This document shows, piece after piece, positions 31,780 through 40,931 of a stretch of 64,000 nt of DNA. Under the pieces are notes generated by a model that ran no database searches, was not told the DNA's origin, and saw only the letters and a program-made list of their open reading frames with translations. How positions within the stretch are numbered: position 1 is the stretch's first letter; the number at the start of each line of letters is the position of its first letter. The stretch covers positions 124,001 through 188,000 of the forward strand of contig OZ037887.1 of assembly GCA_964035575.1 (NCBI GenBank). The letters run 5' to 3'. The translations under genes were made by a program, and so were the position numbers. The DNA is from Rhynchopus sp. YZ270_cl-10. Taxonomy: Eukaryota > Euglenozoa > Diplonemea > Diplonemida > Diplonemidae.

Positions 31780-33120
31780 TCAAAAATTATAAACCCTGAC
31801 AACACTGTCGCAGGTTGCCACCAACTGGCTGCCATCGTAAGAAGCGTGGGAGACAGCTGGTCGGGATGGGTGTGGTTTGTTCGCTGCATTTTCCCTGAGA
31901 GAGGAGGTGCGGAGACTGAACGGTGGTGCATCGAAGACAGTTGGGCACATGGAGACCGATCCGTCTGAGGAGGACGCGATCACCTTACCATGCGAGATTC
32001 GCACACTATTTACCTTTGCTGCATGCTTATAAATGGTCTTGCTGGCACCACAGGCACGACTCAGGAGGACCTCGCCGTCATGCCCACCTACTGCTACACA
32101 CCCATCCACCACATCTGCACACGTTGCTGCCGAACCCAAATAAGGCAACACCCTCTCAACCAACCCTCTGCTCGTATTAAATACAATCGGCACACCACTG
32201 CTCTGACACAAGACAACATTCGGTGTCATTTGGTCCGCCGCAATAGAAGTAAACATCTCCCCTTCCGCAGTAGGGTGTTGAAACAATGGGATGTCCAATC
32301 TCCGCAAATCCCACACATACGCATGCTTCTGTGTACACGCGACCAACCTATCTGCACCACTATATTGCAATCTCCCAAGGTGCAGATCCTGATTGGGTGC
32401 GGAAAGAACACCGGAAAGGCTCGGTACTCTTGCGTCCCAAAGGTATATCATCGCTCCCCTTGCCGCCGCAAGACGGTCGGTCAGAACGTTCCGGCAGAGC
32501 TCTGTTATCGCCCCCTCCCCTTTCCCCCCACCCTTCGCCACCCTGCGTACCTCCACCGATCCAGATGCTACATCAAATGTGGTCAACACTCCAAACACAT
32601 CACCACAATATGCATGATTCCTTCGCGAATCAACCTGCAAGCTTGTAAACGGAGCGGACCGTGTATTTTGAATGCAAAGCTGCGCTTCTCCTGTCAACGC
32701 ATGCCAGGTTCTGAGTGTTGCATCATGGGATGCAGTGACGATGCAGGTAGGGGAAAGGGTGCAGGTTTGCACGATATAGTCGGTATGTCCTCTGAGGGGG
32801 CGGGTGGAGAAGGTTTGGGGTGGGGTACCGTCAGGCCAATCTTGCTTTGTAAGACCGCAGGCAATCAGGGTGGCACGCCATGAGGATGGTGAGGACGTTC
32901 CTCCTCCGGACTGCGTACGGCATAATGCGACTCCACGCAGGCCGCACAGCGACTCCCATAGTGTTTCTGCTGTTAGCACTGTCCGCCAGACCTTCTGTAC
33001 TGCCGCGAGGCGTGCTACCTCATATACACTACAATACTGTGCGATCAAAAACAACACATCTCCTGCCAGCACCACAGAACGACGTCGAAATGGAGCAATC
33101 ACCCCCACCCCTTCACTCAT
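31780..33120 (-). CDS. F-box/WD40-like protein
   Basis: 446 residues. An F-box-like segment at about 15-65 (LAGDVLFLIAQYCSVYEV, VQKVWR, LWESL) is followed by WD40-type blades from about residue 112 (PLRGHTDYIVQ, IVTASHDATLRTW). More blades follow to the C-terminus (VNSVRISHGKVIASSSDGS; LVATCDSVVRVYNF). F-box/WD40 proteins are substrate receptors of SCF ubiquitin ligases. The role here is inference from architecture. A pyrimidine-rich tract ending in GAG about 20 nt before the ATG is the likely acceptor, and an F1 remnant sits about 85 bp upstream. Confidence 0.82.
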   Translation of the reverse strand: MSEGVGVIAPFRRRSVVLAGDVLFLIAQYCSVYEVARLAAVQKVWRTVLTAETLWESLCGLRGVALCRTQSGGGTSSPSSWRATLIACGLTKQDWPDGTPPQTFSTRPLRGHTDYIVQTCTLSPTCIVTASHDATLRTWHALTGEAQLCIQNTRSAPFTSLQVDSRRNHAYCGDVFGVLTTFDVASGSVEVRRVAKGGGKGEGAITELCRNVLTDRLAAARGAMIYLWDARVPSLSGVLSAPNQDLHLGRLQYSGADRLVACTQKHAYVWDLRRLDIPLFQHPTAEGEMFTSIAADQMTPNVVLCQSSGVPIVFNTSRGLVERVLPYLGSAATCADVVDGCVAVGGHDGEVLLSRACGASKTIYKHAAKVNSVRISHGKVIASSSDGSVSMCPTVFDAPPFSLRTSSLRENAANKPHPSRPAVSHASYDGSQLVATCDSVVRVYNF

Positions 33121-33204
33121 CGCAAAAGGGGAAATATTCCCTCAAAGGGGATGACAGTGAAGAGAAAAGAATGAAGAGAAAAAGAAAAAAACAAAAAAGG
33201 GTGG

Positions 33205-33240
33205 ATTTGAAATACAAAGCCCTCTCGTGAACAGTGTATT
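33205..33240 (+). repeat. F1 fragment
   Basis: The first 36 bp of F1 (GATTTGAAATACAAAGCCCT onward), ending abruptly in an A run. Upstream of the F-box/WD40 gene. Confidence 0.7.
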
Positions 33241-33812
33241 TAAAAAAAGAATTTGATGAAGATCTCCTCTCTATTAAGCTAGGATAGAGAAGGGGGAGAG
33301 GGGGAGAGAAAAAAAATAGCAAAAAAAGGTGCTTTTTTTTGAATTCCCTATTGAATTGGAGGATGGTTAGGGAGGGGGTTCGATTTTGCGGGGGGAGGGT
33401 GAGTGGGGGAAAAATGGCCGAGATAGGGGGCCAGGAAAAGTAATGTGTGTATGTTAGCAGGTGGGGGTGGGTGTTGGTGGCAAAAAAAAAAATGACCCTC
33501 CCCCTGATGTGGTTTTTGGATGGGGGAATTAGGGAGGGGTGGTTGGGGGGGAACACTCAAAACAAGAGAAAAAAAAAGGGGGGGCTTTTTTGGGGGGTAC
33601 CATTTCTGTAGGGAAAAGCATTTTTTTTTAGCACGTATACAGTACAGCTGTAATGTGGATGCTTCTTTGCATTATGTACATTATAACTACACAGAACGGC
33701 AGAGTAGCGCAGGAGAGCATAATATATGGATGAACCTAGAGAACTCAGTGTTCTTGGGTTGACCAAAGATGTGACCAGCTAGCCTATCATAACGACATAC
33801 TCAATGCGTGGA

Positions 33813-33934
33813 CACGGTGGCCAGTTTGAGCGGGAGAGCGTCAAACATTTGACGTTTTTTTTTGGGAGAGCAATTCTCAACCAATATTTTCGTCCACTTT
33901 TTGACGCTCTTCCACATCAAAACTGGCCACCGTG
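33813..33934. mobile_element. 122-bp MITE-like hairpin
   Basis: Terminal inverted repeats CACGGTGGCCAGTTTGA with further pairing of AGAGCGTCAAA in the sub-terminal region. No clear target duplication. CAC-starting tips resemble those of the 209-bp MITE but the sequence is otherwise different. Confidence 0.65.
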
Positions 33935-33957
33935 ACTATTCTATGAAAAAGAGAGGT

Positions 33958-34005
33958 TAAAAGTGCAAACGCCTCACCGTTCATCGGCGGACGCAGGCAC
34001 TGAGA
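33958..34005 (+). repeat. F4 short dispersed repeat family (representative)
   Basis: Consensus AAGTGCAAACGCCTCACCGT then TCATCGGCGGACGCAGGGCACTGAA in part; the ends AGTGC and GCACT can pair. Other copies start near 34431, 34499, 54605, 55640 and 58063, with a weaker one near 60850. All are in the plus orientation. Confidence 0.72.
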
Positions 34006-34158
34006 ACTCGTTTGAAAAAAAAAAGTAAATAAATAAATAACACATTTGGGTGGTGCACACGTGCAGGCGTCAGGGTAGATGCGAGGGTAGAGAAGAAAAA
34101 GTTGCAACGCCTGATAAAGAAGAAAGGGGTGTGGAGAGGGAGAGGAAGTCGGACAGTA

Positions 34159-34260
34159 TTACCGTAATCGATGTTCGACCATAAAAAAAAAGGTCGAACT
34201 TCCAGAAAAATCCTGAAGGTCGAACATTATTACGGTCGAGAATTTTCACGATTACGGTAA
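34159..34260. mobile_element. Foldback element, GTCGAAC family, copy 1
   Basis: Tips TTACCGTAATCG in inverted orientation. The interior contains GGTCGAAC, TTCCAGAAAAATCCTGAA and TACGGTCGA, shared with 44255-44420 and 53152-53252. Confidence 0.7.
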
Positions 34261-35226
34261 TTGTGGAAATTATGTGGACGGAGACACGTATGTAACCCCT
34301 GGGAGGTAGGTCCCAAAAAATAACATGTCGTCAAAATGCTGTTGTAAAATGTGGATACTGAAACACTATTCTTTCAGGTTTTCACACGACAATAGCATGC
34401 ACACGATGCGCAAAATAGTAGGGGAAGTAGAAAGTGCAGACGCATCACCCAACAGGGGGACGCAGGCACTGGTATAGTGATAAAAAGAGAAGTTGAAAGT
34501 GCAAACACGTCACCGTTTATCAGCAGACGCAGGGCACTGAATAAAAGAATTATTTGTTGTTGTTGAGTAATAGACAGGAACACGTCCCCGACACTGCTCC
34601 TTTGAAAATAGGGGGGTTTTTTTTTTTGAAAATTTGACTGAATAAAGAAAAGTTTATAAGATGACCCTAAGCCTCTCCTTGCTTAGTCACCAATAAAACC
34701 TGGGAGATGGATGTACCACAAAAGGACACATAAGCACAACTCCCTAGACAATATAGTAATGTCCTTCGCACAGGGGGGGTGAGGGGGGTGGGTACGAAGG
34801 TGGAAAATAGTTTGGGCAAAGTAGCCAATAGATCATGATTGAAAACGGGTGACCTCGTACCCACCTTCTACAAGGGGTACGCTGGACTCATCTCAGAACT
34901 CTCGACAAGGAGAATGAATGCCGTTCTACCTCTCTGTGCATACACATTGTGTAGAACTACAAAATCTGAAACAAAATCCCCCCTTTTTCCAAAAAAAAAT
35001 GTCGAAAGAGAACCACACATAGGACTCGTGAAATTCATTTTCTTTTCAATTCAGAAAAAATCAGGGGGAAAAAAGATGGTAAAATGGTATGAGGGGGGGG
35101 TGCAAAAAGTGTGCAAAAAAATGCGTAAGAAGTGCGAATCACTCCCCCTTTCAGCCATATAAAATGAAGAAAAAAATTGTCGGATTCATGCCGCAATGCA
35201 GCCCCCATCTCGCCTTACCTCAAAAA

Positions 35227-36867
35227 TCACCGTGGAATCATCCGCATCATCAACTCATCGTTTCCTGTCTTTGAATTCATGACGTTCATTGTAATCTTCG
35301 ACCCCCATGTAACAAGCTCTGGCTGCACCACCTCTGGTGTGTACTGCTGCAACAGCATTACTGCTATGGTACTGATCTCGAAGATCGCCATATCTTTTCC
35401 CAGGCATATCCGACGACCTGCCTTGAACATCGGAAACTCATATGGGCTGGGCTGCACAAACGGAATCCAACGATCCGGCTTGAACTCCTCTACGTCCTCT
35501 CCATACCGCTCCTTGGACCTTCCCATCGCATACGACGCAATGTTCATTTGTGTGTTCTTCGGTATCATAACACCATCTGGGAGTACATCGTCCTTCTTCG
35601 AGATCACTACATAAGATGGAACGACAGGATGCAAGCGGAGCGCCTCCCAGACACAACCCCTAAGGAATGGCAGGTCGGTGATGTCATCGTGGGTTGGGGT
35701 GGCACCTTGGAGAACGGCGTCGAGTTCGTCAATCAAGGTTTTAAGGGTGACAGCGTTCTCCTTGAGGCCCAGGCGGTAGAACATCCAAGAGAGTGTGGTC
35801 GCAGTGGTGTCACGACCGGCTATCATAAAATTTGTGATCATGCTTCGAAGCGATTCATCTGTGAAGCTGTCACCTCCATTGTGCTCCATAGACATGAAGA
35901 GGGAGAGCAGGTCGTATTGCTGTGTGGTGTTGTTGGTGTTGTTGTTGTTGCGTTTGTCATCAATCAGCTTTTGTGTGTATTCCGCCATGAACGCTGTGTT
36001 GCGAAGAAGCTCCTGGTGAATCGGACATCTCTTTTCAATGAAATGTGTTTGTACCAAATCCCCCAACCAAAAAGGAAGCAGCTCCCTCAGAACCAACCCC
36101 TTAATGTTCTCCGCAAGAAACAACAGAACCTGGTTGTGCGCGCTGTCAAATGCTTCTCCAAAACCGCTCCTTCCAGTCAAATTCCCGAGGTCAGCACCAA
36201 ACCCGATTTGGCCAAAACAATCCATAGTTAATGCATGCATCCAATGTTGGAAATTGATTGGCTCCCCATTATTTCCTACCTTTTCTTTGAAAAGGTTGAG
36301 AAGCTCTTTAGTGTGTGACACAAAAACATCTTCATAAAATGTTTTAAACAGACCACGTGTAAAGATTGATGCCGCAGTACGGCGCTGTGTATGCCACATC
36401 TTCCCAGAATCGGCGGGATGCTCTGCATATGGACCGTGGTCTATCGTGAAGATCCCGACACCGAGGAAGTCGATAACAGAAGACAACACACGGCCTCCTT
36501 CGTTCGATTTGGCCCAGACATCAAAATGATCCGATAACACGTGTTTCACCACCCGGGGGTCTGCAGTGACCAATTCATTCCCGGTGATGCCACTCATGAA
36601 GGAGGGTCCTAACAGCTTGAAGCAAGACAGCCCTGTTGCGACACAGTATTTTTCATTCATTTCACGCTGCATTTCGTGCACACGGCCGTGGTGTTCAAGA
36701 CGGTACGCAGCGTTCCCGAAAGGGAAGGTAGGTGTAGGACCTTGGTACGCCGCAAGCAGACGCACATCACGACGTTGTCTCCATGCAACCAGCGCCGCCT
36801 TTGCAATCACCGCAAAAAACAGGGCACCAAACAGCCACGCTACACAGATCACCACTATGCTCATCAT
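35227..36867 (-). CDS. Cytochrome P450 (CYP4/CYP86-clan-like)
   Basis: 546 residues, single exon. An N-terminal hydrophobic helix (about 2-25) anchors it in the ER. Hallmarks are all present: I-helix AGRDTT (350-355), K-helix E408-x-x-R411 in WEALRLHP, a FKPDRW segment near 462, and the haem loop FKAGRRICLG with the ligand C488. Long spacing and sequence style suit the CYP4/CYP86/CYP704 type, whose members often hydroxylate fatty acids or related lipids at the chain end. Substrate is inference. An F9 motif lies about 150 bp upstream. The gene directly precedes (upstream side) nothing related except a GST about 0.9 kb away. Confidence 0.92.
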   Translation of the reverse strand: MMSIVVICVAWLFGALFFAVIAKAALVAWRQRRDVRLLAAYQGPTPTFPFGNAAYRLEHHGRVHEMQREMNEKYCVATGLSCFKLLGPSFMSGITGNELVTADPRVVKHVLSDHFDVWAKSNEGGRVLSSVIDFLGVGIFTIDHGPYAEHPADSGKMWHTQRRTAASIFTRGLFKTFYEDVFVSHTKELLNLFKEKVGNNGEPINFQHWMHALTMDCFGQIGFGADLGNLTGRSGFGEAFDSAHNQVLLFLAENIKGLVLRELLPFWLGDLVQTHFIEKRCPIHQELLRNTAFMAEYTQKLIDDKRNNNNTNNTTQQYDLLSLFMSMEHNGGDSFTDESLRSMITNFMIAGRDTTATTLSWMFYRLGLKENAVTLKTLIDELDAVLQGATPTHDDITDLPFLRGCVWEALRLHPVVPSYVVISKKDDVLPDGVMIPKNTQMNIASYAMGRSKERYGEDVEEFKPDRWIPFVQPSPYEFPMFKAGRRICLGKDMAIFEISTIAVMLLQQYTPEVVQPELVTWGSKITMNVMNSKTGNDELMMRMIPR

Positions 36868-37722
36868 TTGTACTTATTTACGCTTTTTTTTCTTCTTCTT
36901 CTTCTTTTAAATTTTTTGGTCGGAGAGAGAGAGGGGCTCTGTTGGAGGAATTTGCACCATTGAAGGCTGTGCATAGGGAGGGTTATTGAGGAAGCTGGAA
37001 GTGATGTTCACATGGAGTAATTCTTGCGCAGAATATGGCCTCAAAATTGGGCTGTGTACTTAGTGTGAAGGAGAAGGAGGGGAGGGGCACAAGGAGCTGC
37101 AGGATGTTTTAGATAAAAGAACCCCCCATGTACAAATATATTTTATGTTGGTCTCGACAAGAAGTAGTCGGTAATACGGAGGTGAGCTACCCCTGTACTA
37201 CGTAAAACAATAATAGAACAACGTGCGTTGAGCGGCAAATGAAAGTGAAACCTTCAAAAGCAGGGTTGGCAAGATGGACCTAAGCCTTGAGCGCTTGGTC
37301 ACCTTGATGACAATTGTTTGAAACTAGAGAAATAAAAGCGCAAAAAAAAAAGAAAGAAAACCAAAACCGAGTTAGTGGAAGTAAGAAAGTAGAATTAAAT
37401 CCCATATACTTTCCATTCAAAGAAGAGAAAGCACACAAAAGAAAAAAACATATGAGGCATAACGTGAAAGAATGAAGTGCGCTCCACACGAGGACATTCA
37501 GACTAACAGAAAAAAAAAAAAAAACATCAGGTATCAATGATGCCTGACACAAAAAAAAAGAGCGAAATCTTTATTTTTAAAACTAAAATCATAATGTAGA
37601 CACACAAGACCGTGTTCCAATACATCTCTGTGTACATTGTTCTTGGAATCACACACCAACACACTGTTACCTTTACATGGTACATTCACATCTTTCGTAT
37701 CCACAAAGTGTCTTTTCTTCTC
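36868..37722. other. P450-GST spacer
   Basis: Contains F9 (about 37018-37036), F2 (about 37271-37330) and F6 (about 37404-37440). No gene is seen. Confidence 0.6.
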
Positions 37723-38382
37723 CTACTTGGAGTACCACTTCGCAACGGCAGGGATGTCCTTGACACGCTGGATGTAGGCAGTGATCTCAGTGTACTGGTC
37801 AAGCGAGTCGGCAGGGACGTGGTCAATGAACCCACGCTGGAACTTGCGGAGGTTGGGAAGCAGAAGGCAGTCCGCAACGGTGGGCTCGTCCCCGAGAAGG
37901 AACTTCCTGGAGCCGATCTGCGCGGTGAAGTGCTTCATGTAGGTGGGGAGTGTGTCCTTCAGGAAGTTCTCACGGAGGGCCTTCACGGTCGCCTTTCCGG
38001 CGTCAGTCTTGGTGAAGTCCTCAGGGTACCCGAAGGCGGCAGGCCTCATGCCGATGTACAGGCACGGTGTCCATGCCCTGTTGAAGTCCTCAATGAGCCC
38101 AAGCACCTCCTCTGTCTCAAGCACGGCCTTCGGCTCAGAGGGGTACAGCTTGCCTCCACCGTAGTTGCGTCCGATGTGGCGCAGCATCGCACCGCTCTGC
38201 ACAACGGTGTCCTCACCAATCTTCATCACAGGGAGCTGGCCGTACTTCGTTGTTGCCTTCAGGGCAGGCCAGTTCTCGAACTTCACACGGTCGTCCTCGA
38301 AGCTCGTCTCAGTGAGGACGAGGGCCAGACGAACAGGCTCGGCAGCACCCTCAATGTCGAAGTAGGTGAGCTTGATGGCCAT
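37723..38382 (-). CDS. Glutathione S-transferase (sigma/alpha-like)
   Basis: 219 residues, the normal length for a cytosolic GST. The N-terminal thioredoxin-like domain has LTYFDIEGAAEPVRL with catalytic-position Tyr7, the cis-proline loop GQLPVM (about 49-54) and QSGAMLRHIGR (about 63-73), which binds the glutathione gamma-glutamyl group. The helical C-terminal domain includes FLLGDEPTVADCLLLP, the conserved N-capping region. It conjugates glutathione to electrophiles, or may act as an isomerase as sigma members do. The frame is open 30 codons further upstream, but a long pyrimidine tract ending in CACACAG lies 25 nt before the ATG at 38382, so the shorter form is preferred. Confidence 0.94.
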   Translation of the reverse strand: MAIKLTYFDIEGAAEPVRLALVLTETSFEDDRVKFENWPALKATTKYGQLPVMKIGEDTVVQSGAMLRHIGRNYGGGKLYPSEPKAVLETEEVLGLIEDFNRAWTPCLYIGMRPAAFGYPEDFTKTDAGKATVKALRENFLKDTLPTYMKHFTAQIGSRKFLLGDEPTVADCLLLPNLRKFQRGFIDHVPADSLDQYTEITAYIQRVKDIPAVAKWYSK

Positions 38383-38407
38383 TTTGGTGTTGTGTTTTTG
38401 TGTTGGG

Positions 38408-38460
38408 CTGTGTGTGGGATAGTGCGAAGGAGGAGGAGAAGGGGAAGGAGGGAAGGGGAC
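38408..38460 (-). promoter_or_regulatory. Predicted trans-splice acceptor of the GST gene
   Basis: Minus strand has a C/T-rich tract of about 35 nt, then CCCACACACAG, then a 25-nt leader and the ATG. It is among the clearest acceptors in the window. Confidence 0.55.
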
Positions 38461-38928
38461 ACAAGGAGGCATGCTATGTGGCCAACTCTTTTTGTTGTGT
38501 TGTGACTATTGGGTGAGATTGGGGAAAGGGTTGGTGGAAACCAGCTCCTCTCTCTCTCTCTTTTCACTGAAGTGGTTCATCAAATGGGGGGAATAGAAAG
38601 AACCAACCTTCGGCGTGAACGTGGAAACGTTCTACAAAAAAACTTCTTCACGTTTGTGAACTTTTACAAAATGAGAAAAAAACAGGAGAACTTGAAAGAA
38701 TGAGCCTCTCGTACACACATACTAGACAGCACAGGGTAGAAACATACATGCTAACACACCCTACACACAACCCTTCCCCACCACCCCCCTCTCTGTAGTA
38801 CCGAACGGCTGACAATACCCACGATACAGCAACTCCAGGACACACAGCACAGGCAACACAACAGCACTACATGTCTCACAACACACTCTGGTCCTCCGCA
38901 TGCACTCTCCTCCCCTCCCCCTCCCCCC

Positions 38929-39426
38929 TCACCCTCTCCTGTCACTCCCTCGGCGCAGTGCTGAGCGCACCTCGCGTGGTTGCGTTCTGACTTTGTCTCT
39001 GACCTTCTCGCATGGTGCACTGCCGCTTCTGGTGTAGCGTCGCTCTTCTGTGTTGCTTTTCGAAGGTACATTAGCCTTGGGCCAACGCCCCTTGGAACGT
39101 AGGTAGTGTTCGTCGGTGTGCCAGTTCCAGTGTTGGAGGAAGATGGGGTTGTGAGGGGTAGGGCGGGAGACGGGACGCTTGCTCTGTATATCAACCTGCC
39201 GCAGTGAAGCGTGGTGTGTGCACGTCTCCGCGGGGCGAAGGGATTGAAGCAACGCCATCCCGACCCCCGCACTGCTCAGGTTGTACGCCTTCCGGCCTTG
39301 CACCTTTTGGTCGGGTAAGATGGGTTGCAGGGGGTTCAGCAGGTTACGCCCATACGCCTGTGAAGGAAAGATTACAAAGTTACCCTGCGGCGCACTCTGT
39401 ACATGTGTTCGACCTCGTTTCCGCAT
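38929..39426 (-). CDS. Small basic protein, unknown
   Basis: 165 residues from the chosen start MRKRGRTHVQS. Very rich in Arg, Lys, Ser and Pro, with no hydrophobic core and no recognised domain, so probably disordered. The frame continues 120 codons upstream, but that part reads like pyrimidine-rich leader (PPSRPLPLPPDHP), including an acceptor-like CCCCTTCCCCCAG about 90 nt upstream. The spacing between neighbours and its orientation fit the cluster. It could be a real gene or a chance frame, and base composition gives only moderate support. Confidence 0.4.
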   Translation of the reverse strand: MRKRGRTHVQSAPQGNFVIFPSQAYGRNLLNPLQPILPDQKVQGRKAYNLSSAGVGMALLQSLRPAETCTHHASLRQVDIQSKRPVSRPTPHNPIFLQHWNWHTDEHYLRSKGRWPKANVPSKSNTEERRYTRSGSAPCEKVRDKVRTQPREVRSALRRGSDRRG

Positions 39427-40131
39427 TGAAAAGGTATGGGTTTCGGTAGAAATGCTCAAGAAATGCTCCTCAAGAGTTGAAGGTTTTGCGGGTTTGGCTT
39501 GGGGGTGGTCTGGGGGAAGGGGAAGGGGGCGGGAGGGGGGGAGAGTTTGGCTGTATCTATTTACCCATTTCCCCTCTTTTTGGGTATCTTTTTTCTCTTT
39601 TTCTTTTGCACGTTTTCTGTGGTGTTTTGGTGGTGGGAGGGAGGGGTTAGATACGGGAAAGGATCTACTCTTTGCTAACAGTTCACTTGGAATGGGATAC
39701 AAAGGAAAGCGAAACATTCCATTCACAAGAACCTGATAACACGGATACAGACAGATCTCTTGAGGTGGGTGTGCTGCGGTTGGCATGTCTCTTGAGGAAT
39801 ACTTTTCTTTCTTTTTGAAAACTAGATTGTATTAGTGTAGACACCCGAGGATGAGCTCTTAGTTTTTTTTTTTTTTCCCTCCCCACCTTTTTTTTCTAAG
39901 CCCTCTGTTCAGATCTCGAGGTTGCAAAAAAAATAATAATAATTTGACAGGTGAAAAATTCACCAAAAAAAGGGGATCAGCTTTGGCTAGCCTGGTACTG
40001 CTTACAGTTTGGCTGTTTTCCCAAAAGCACTTTAACTGGGATGCGACAAAAAAAGGGGCAATGTGAGGTAAGTAAATGGGAAGCAAGATGAGAGGTGTAT
40101 GTGCGAGAGAGGGGGAATAGGAGGGAAGCGG

Positions 40132-40211
40132 TAATGGTGGCAGTACTGTGATGGGAGCCCATTGGAATACGCAAAATACATCAAAAATACATCACAATAC
40201 TGCCACCATTA
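40132..40211. mobile_element. 80-bp MITE, TAATGGTGGCAG family
   Basis: Inverted tips TAATGGTGGCAGTA. The outer TA can be read as a target duplication. The body GGGAGCCCATTGGAATACGC is shared with the longer copy at 55004-55133, of which this is an internally deleted version. Confidence 0.8.
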
Positions 40212-40463
40212 GGAAGCGGGAGTCCTTCTGTTCCAGATCCCTTGTTGTTCCATGCGTGGTCTTTGCATAATTCCGAAGAATCAAAAAAAAGAGTCCGACA
40301 GTCCGAATTACTCCTTCCCAGGCAGTAAACCAACAAAGTGATCTGAGAGAATCGATCCCTTGTTATTCCATGATTTTACCATTCAAGGCTTACGCCTGCA
40401 TTGGGCACGCTGGTTTGTTCACAGTAACATCGATGGTCAACCTGAGAAATTCTGCAAAAAAAA

Positions 40464-40580
40464 GTTGAAATACAAAAGCCCTCTCGTACAGAGTACCTTT
40501 GGTACAATGACCGGCTGTACCAGGGGGGTGGACACCCCAACTATGCAGTCCTACATCCATTTTGTGGTTTACATCTGATA
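40464..40580 (+). repeat. F1 short dispersed repeat
   Basis: Near-complete copy from GTTGAAATACAAAAGCCCTC to GGTTTACATCTGATAT, very close to the copy in the carrier intron (both have GACCGGCTGTACCAGGGGGG). F2 follows. Confidence 0.85.
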
Positions 40581-40931
40581 TAAAAAAAATTGATAAACAG
40601 AGCTCTCAGGATGAGTCTGAACTTCTCGCGCTTCGTCACCTCTTTTTTTTTTTTTCAAAGAAAAAATTGTACAATGACATGCCTCTCATATATTGTACAC
40701 AACCACTATCGGGTTTTGAGACTCTAGGGTTTTGCAACTTTGTCTTGCCTCTTCTACACACAAAGGCAGTGCAAAAAAAGACATTACGAAGATAGCCTTT
40801 TCTTTTCTTCATAGCATCCTTAAAAGAGAGCAAAATGGATGAACCATCATTCTCGCAAAAAAGCTGTCGTTTTTCACACCTCTTATCATAAGGTTTCTGC
40901 GAAATAACCCTTTTTCCCCTATTCCTTCTCC

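Larger units (their letters stand above)
33241..35226. other. Gene-free spacer between F-box and P450 genes
   Basis: Holds the 122-bp MITE, foldback copy 1, three F4 copies (about 33961, 34431 and 34499) and an F2 copy at about 34659. G-rich stretches lie at 33360-33600. No coding sequence is recognised. Confidence 0.6.
39427..40931. other. Spacer with F7, MITE, F1 and F2
   Basis: F7 at about 39812-39862, the 80-bp MITE at 40132-40211, F1 at 40464-40580 and F2 at about 40609-40642, followed by a degraded F3-like piece near 40672. No gene is supported. Confidence 0.6.

Noticed and set aside
33355-33385. tRNA-like B-box (GGGTTCGATTT)
   Set aside because: No cloverleaf or A-box can be fitted around it. 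No tRNA was found elsewhere.
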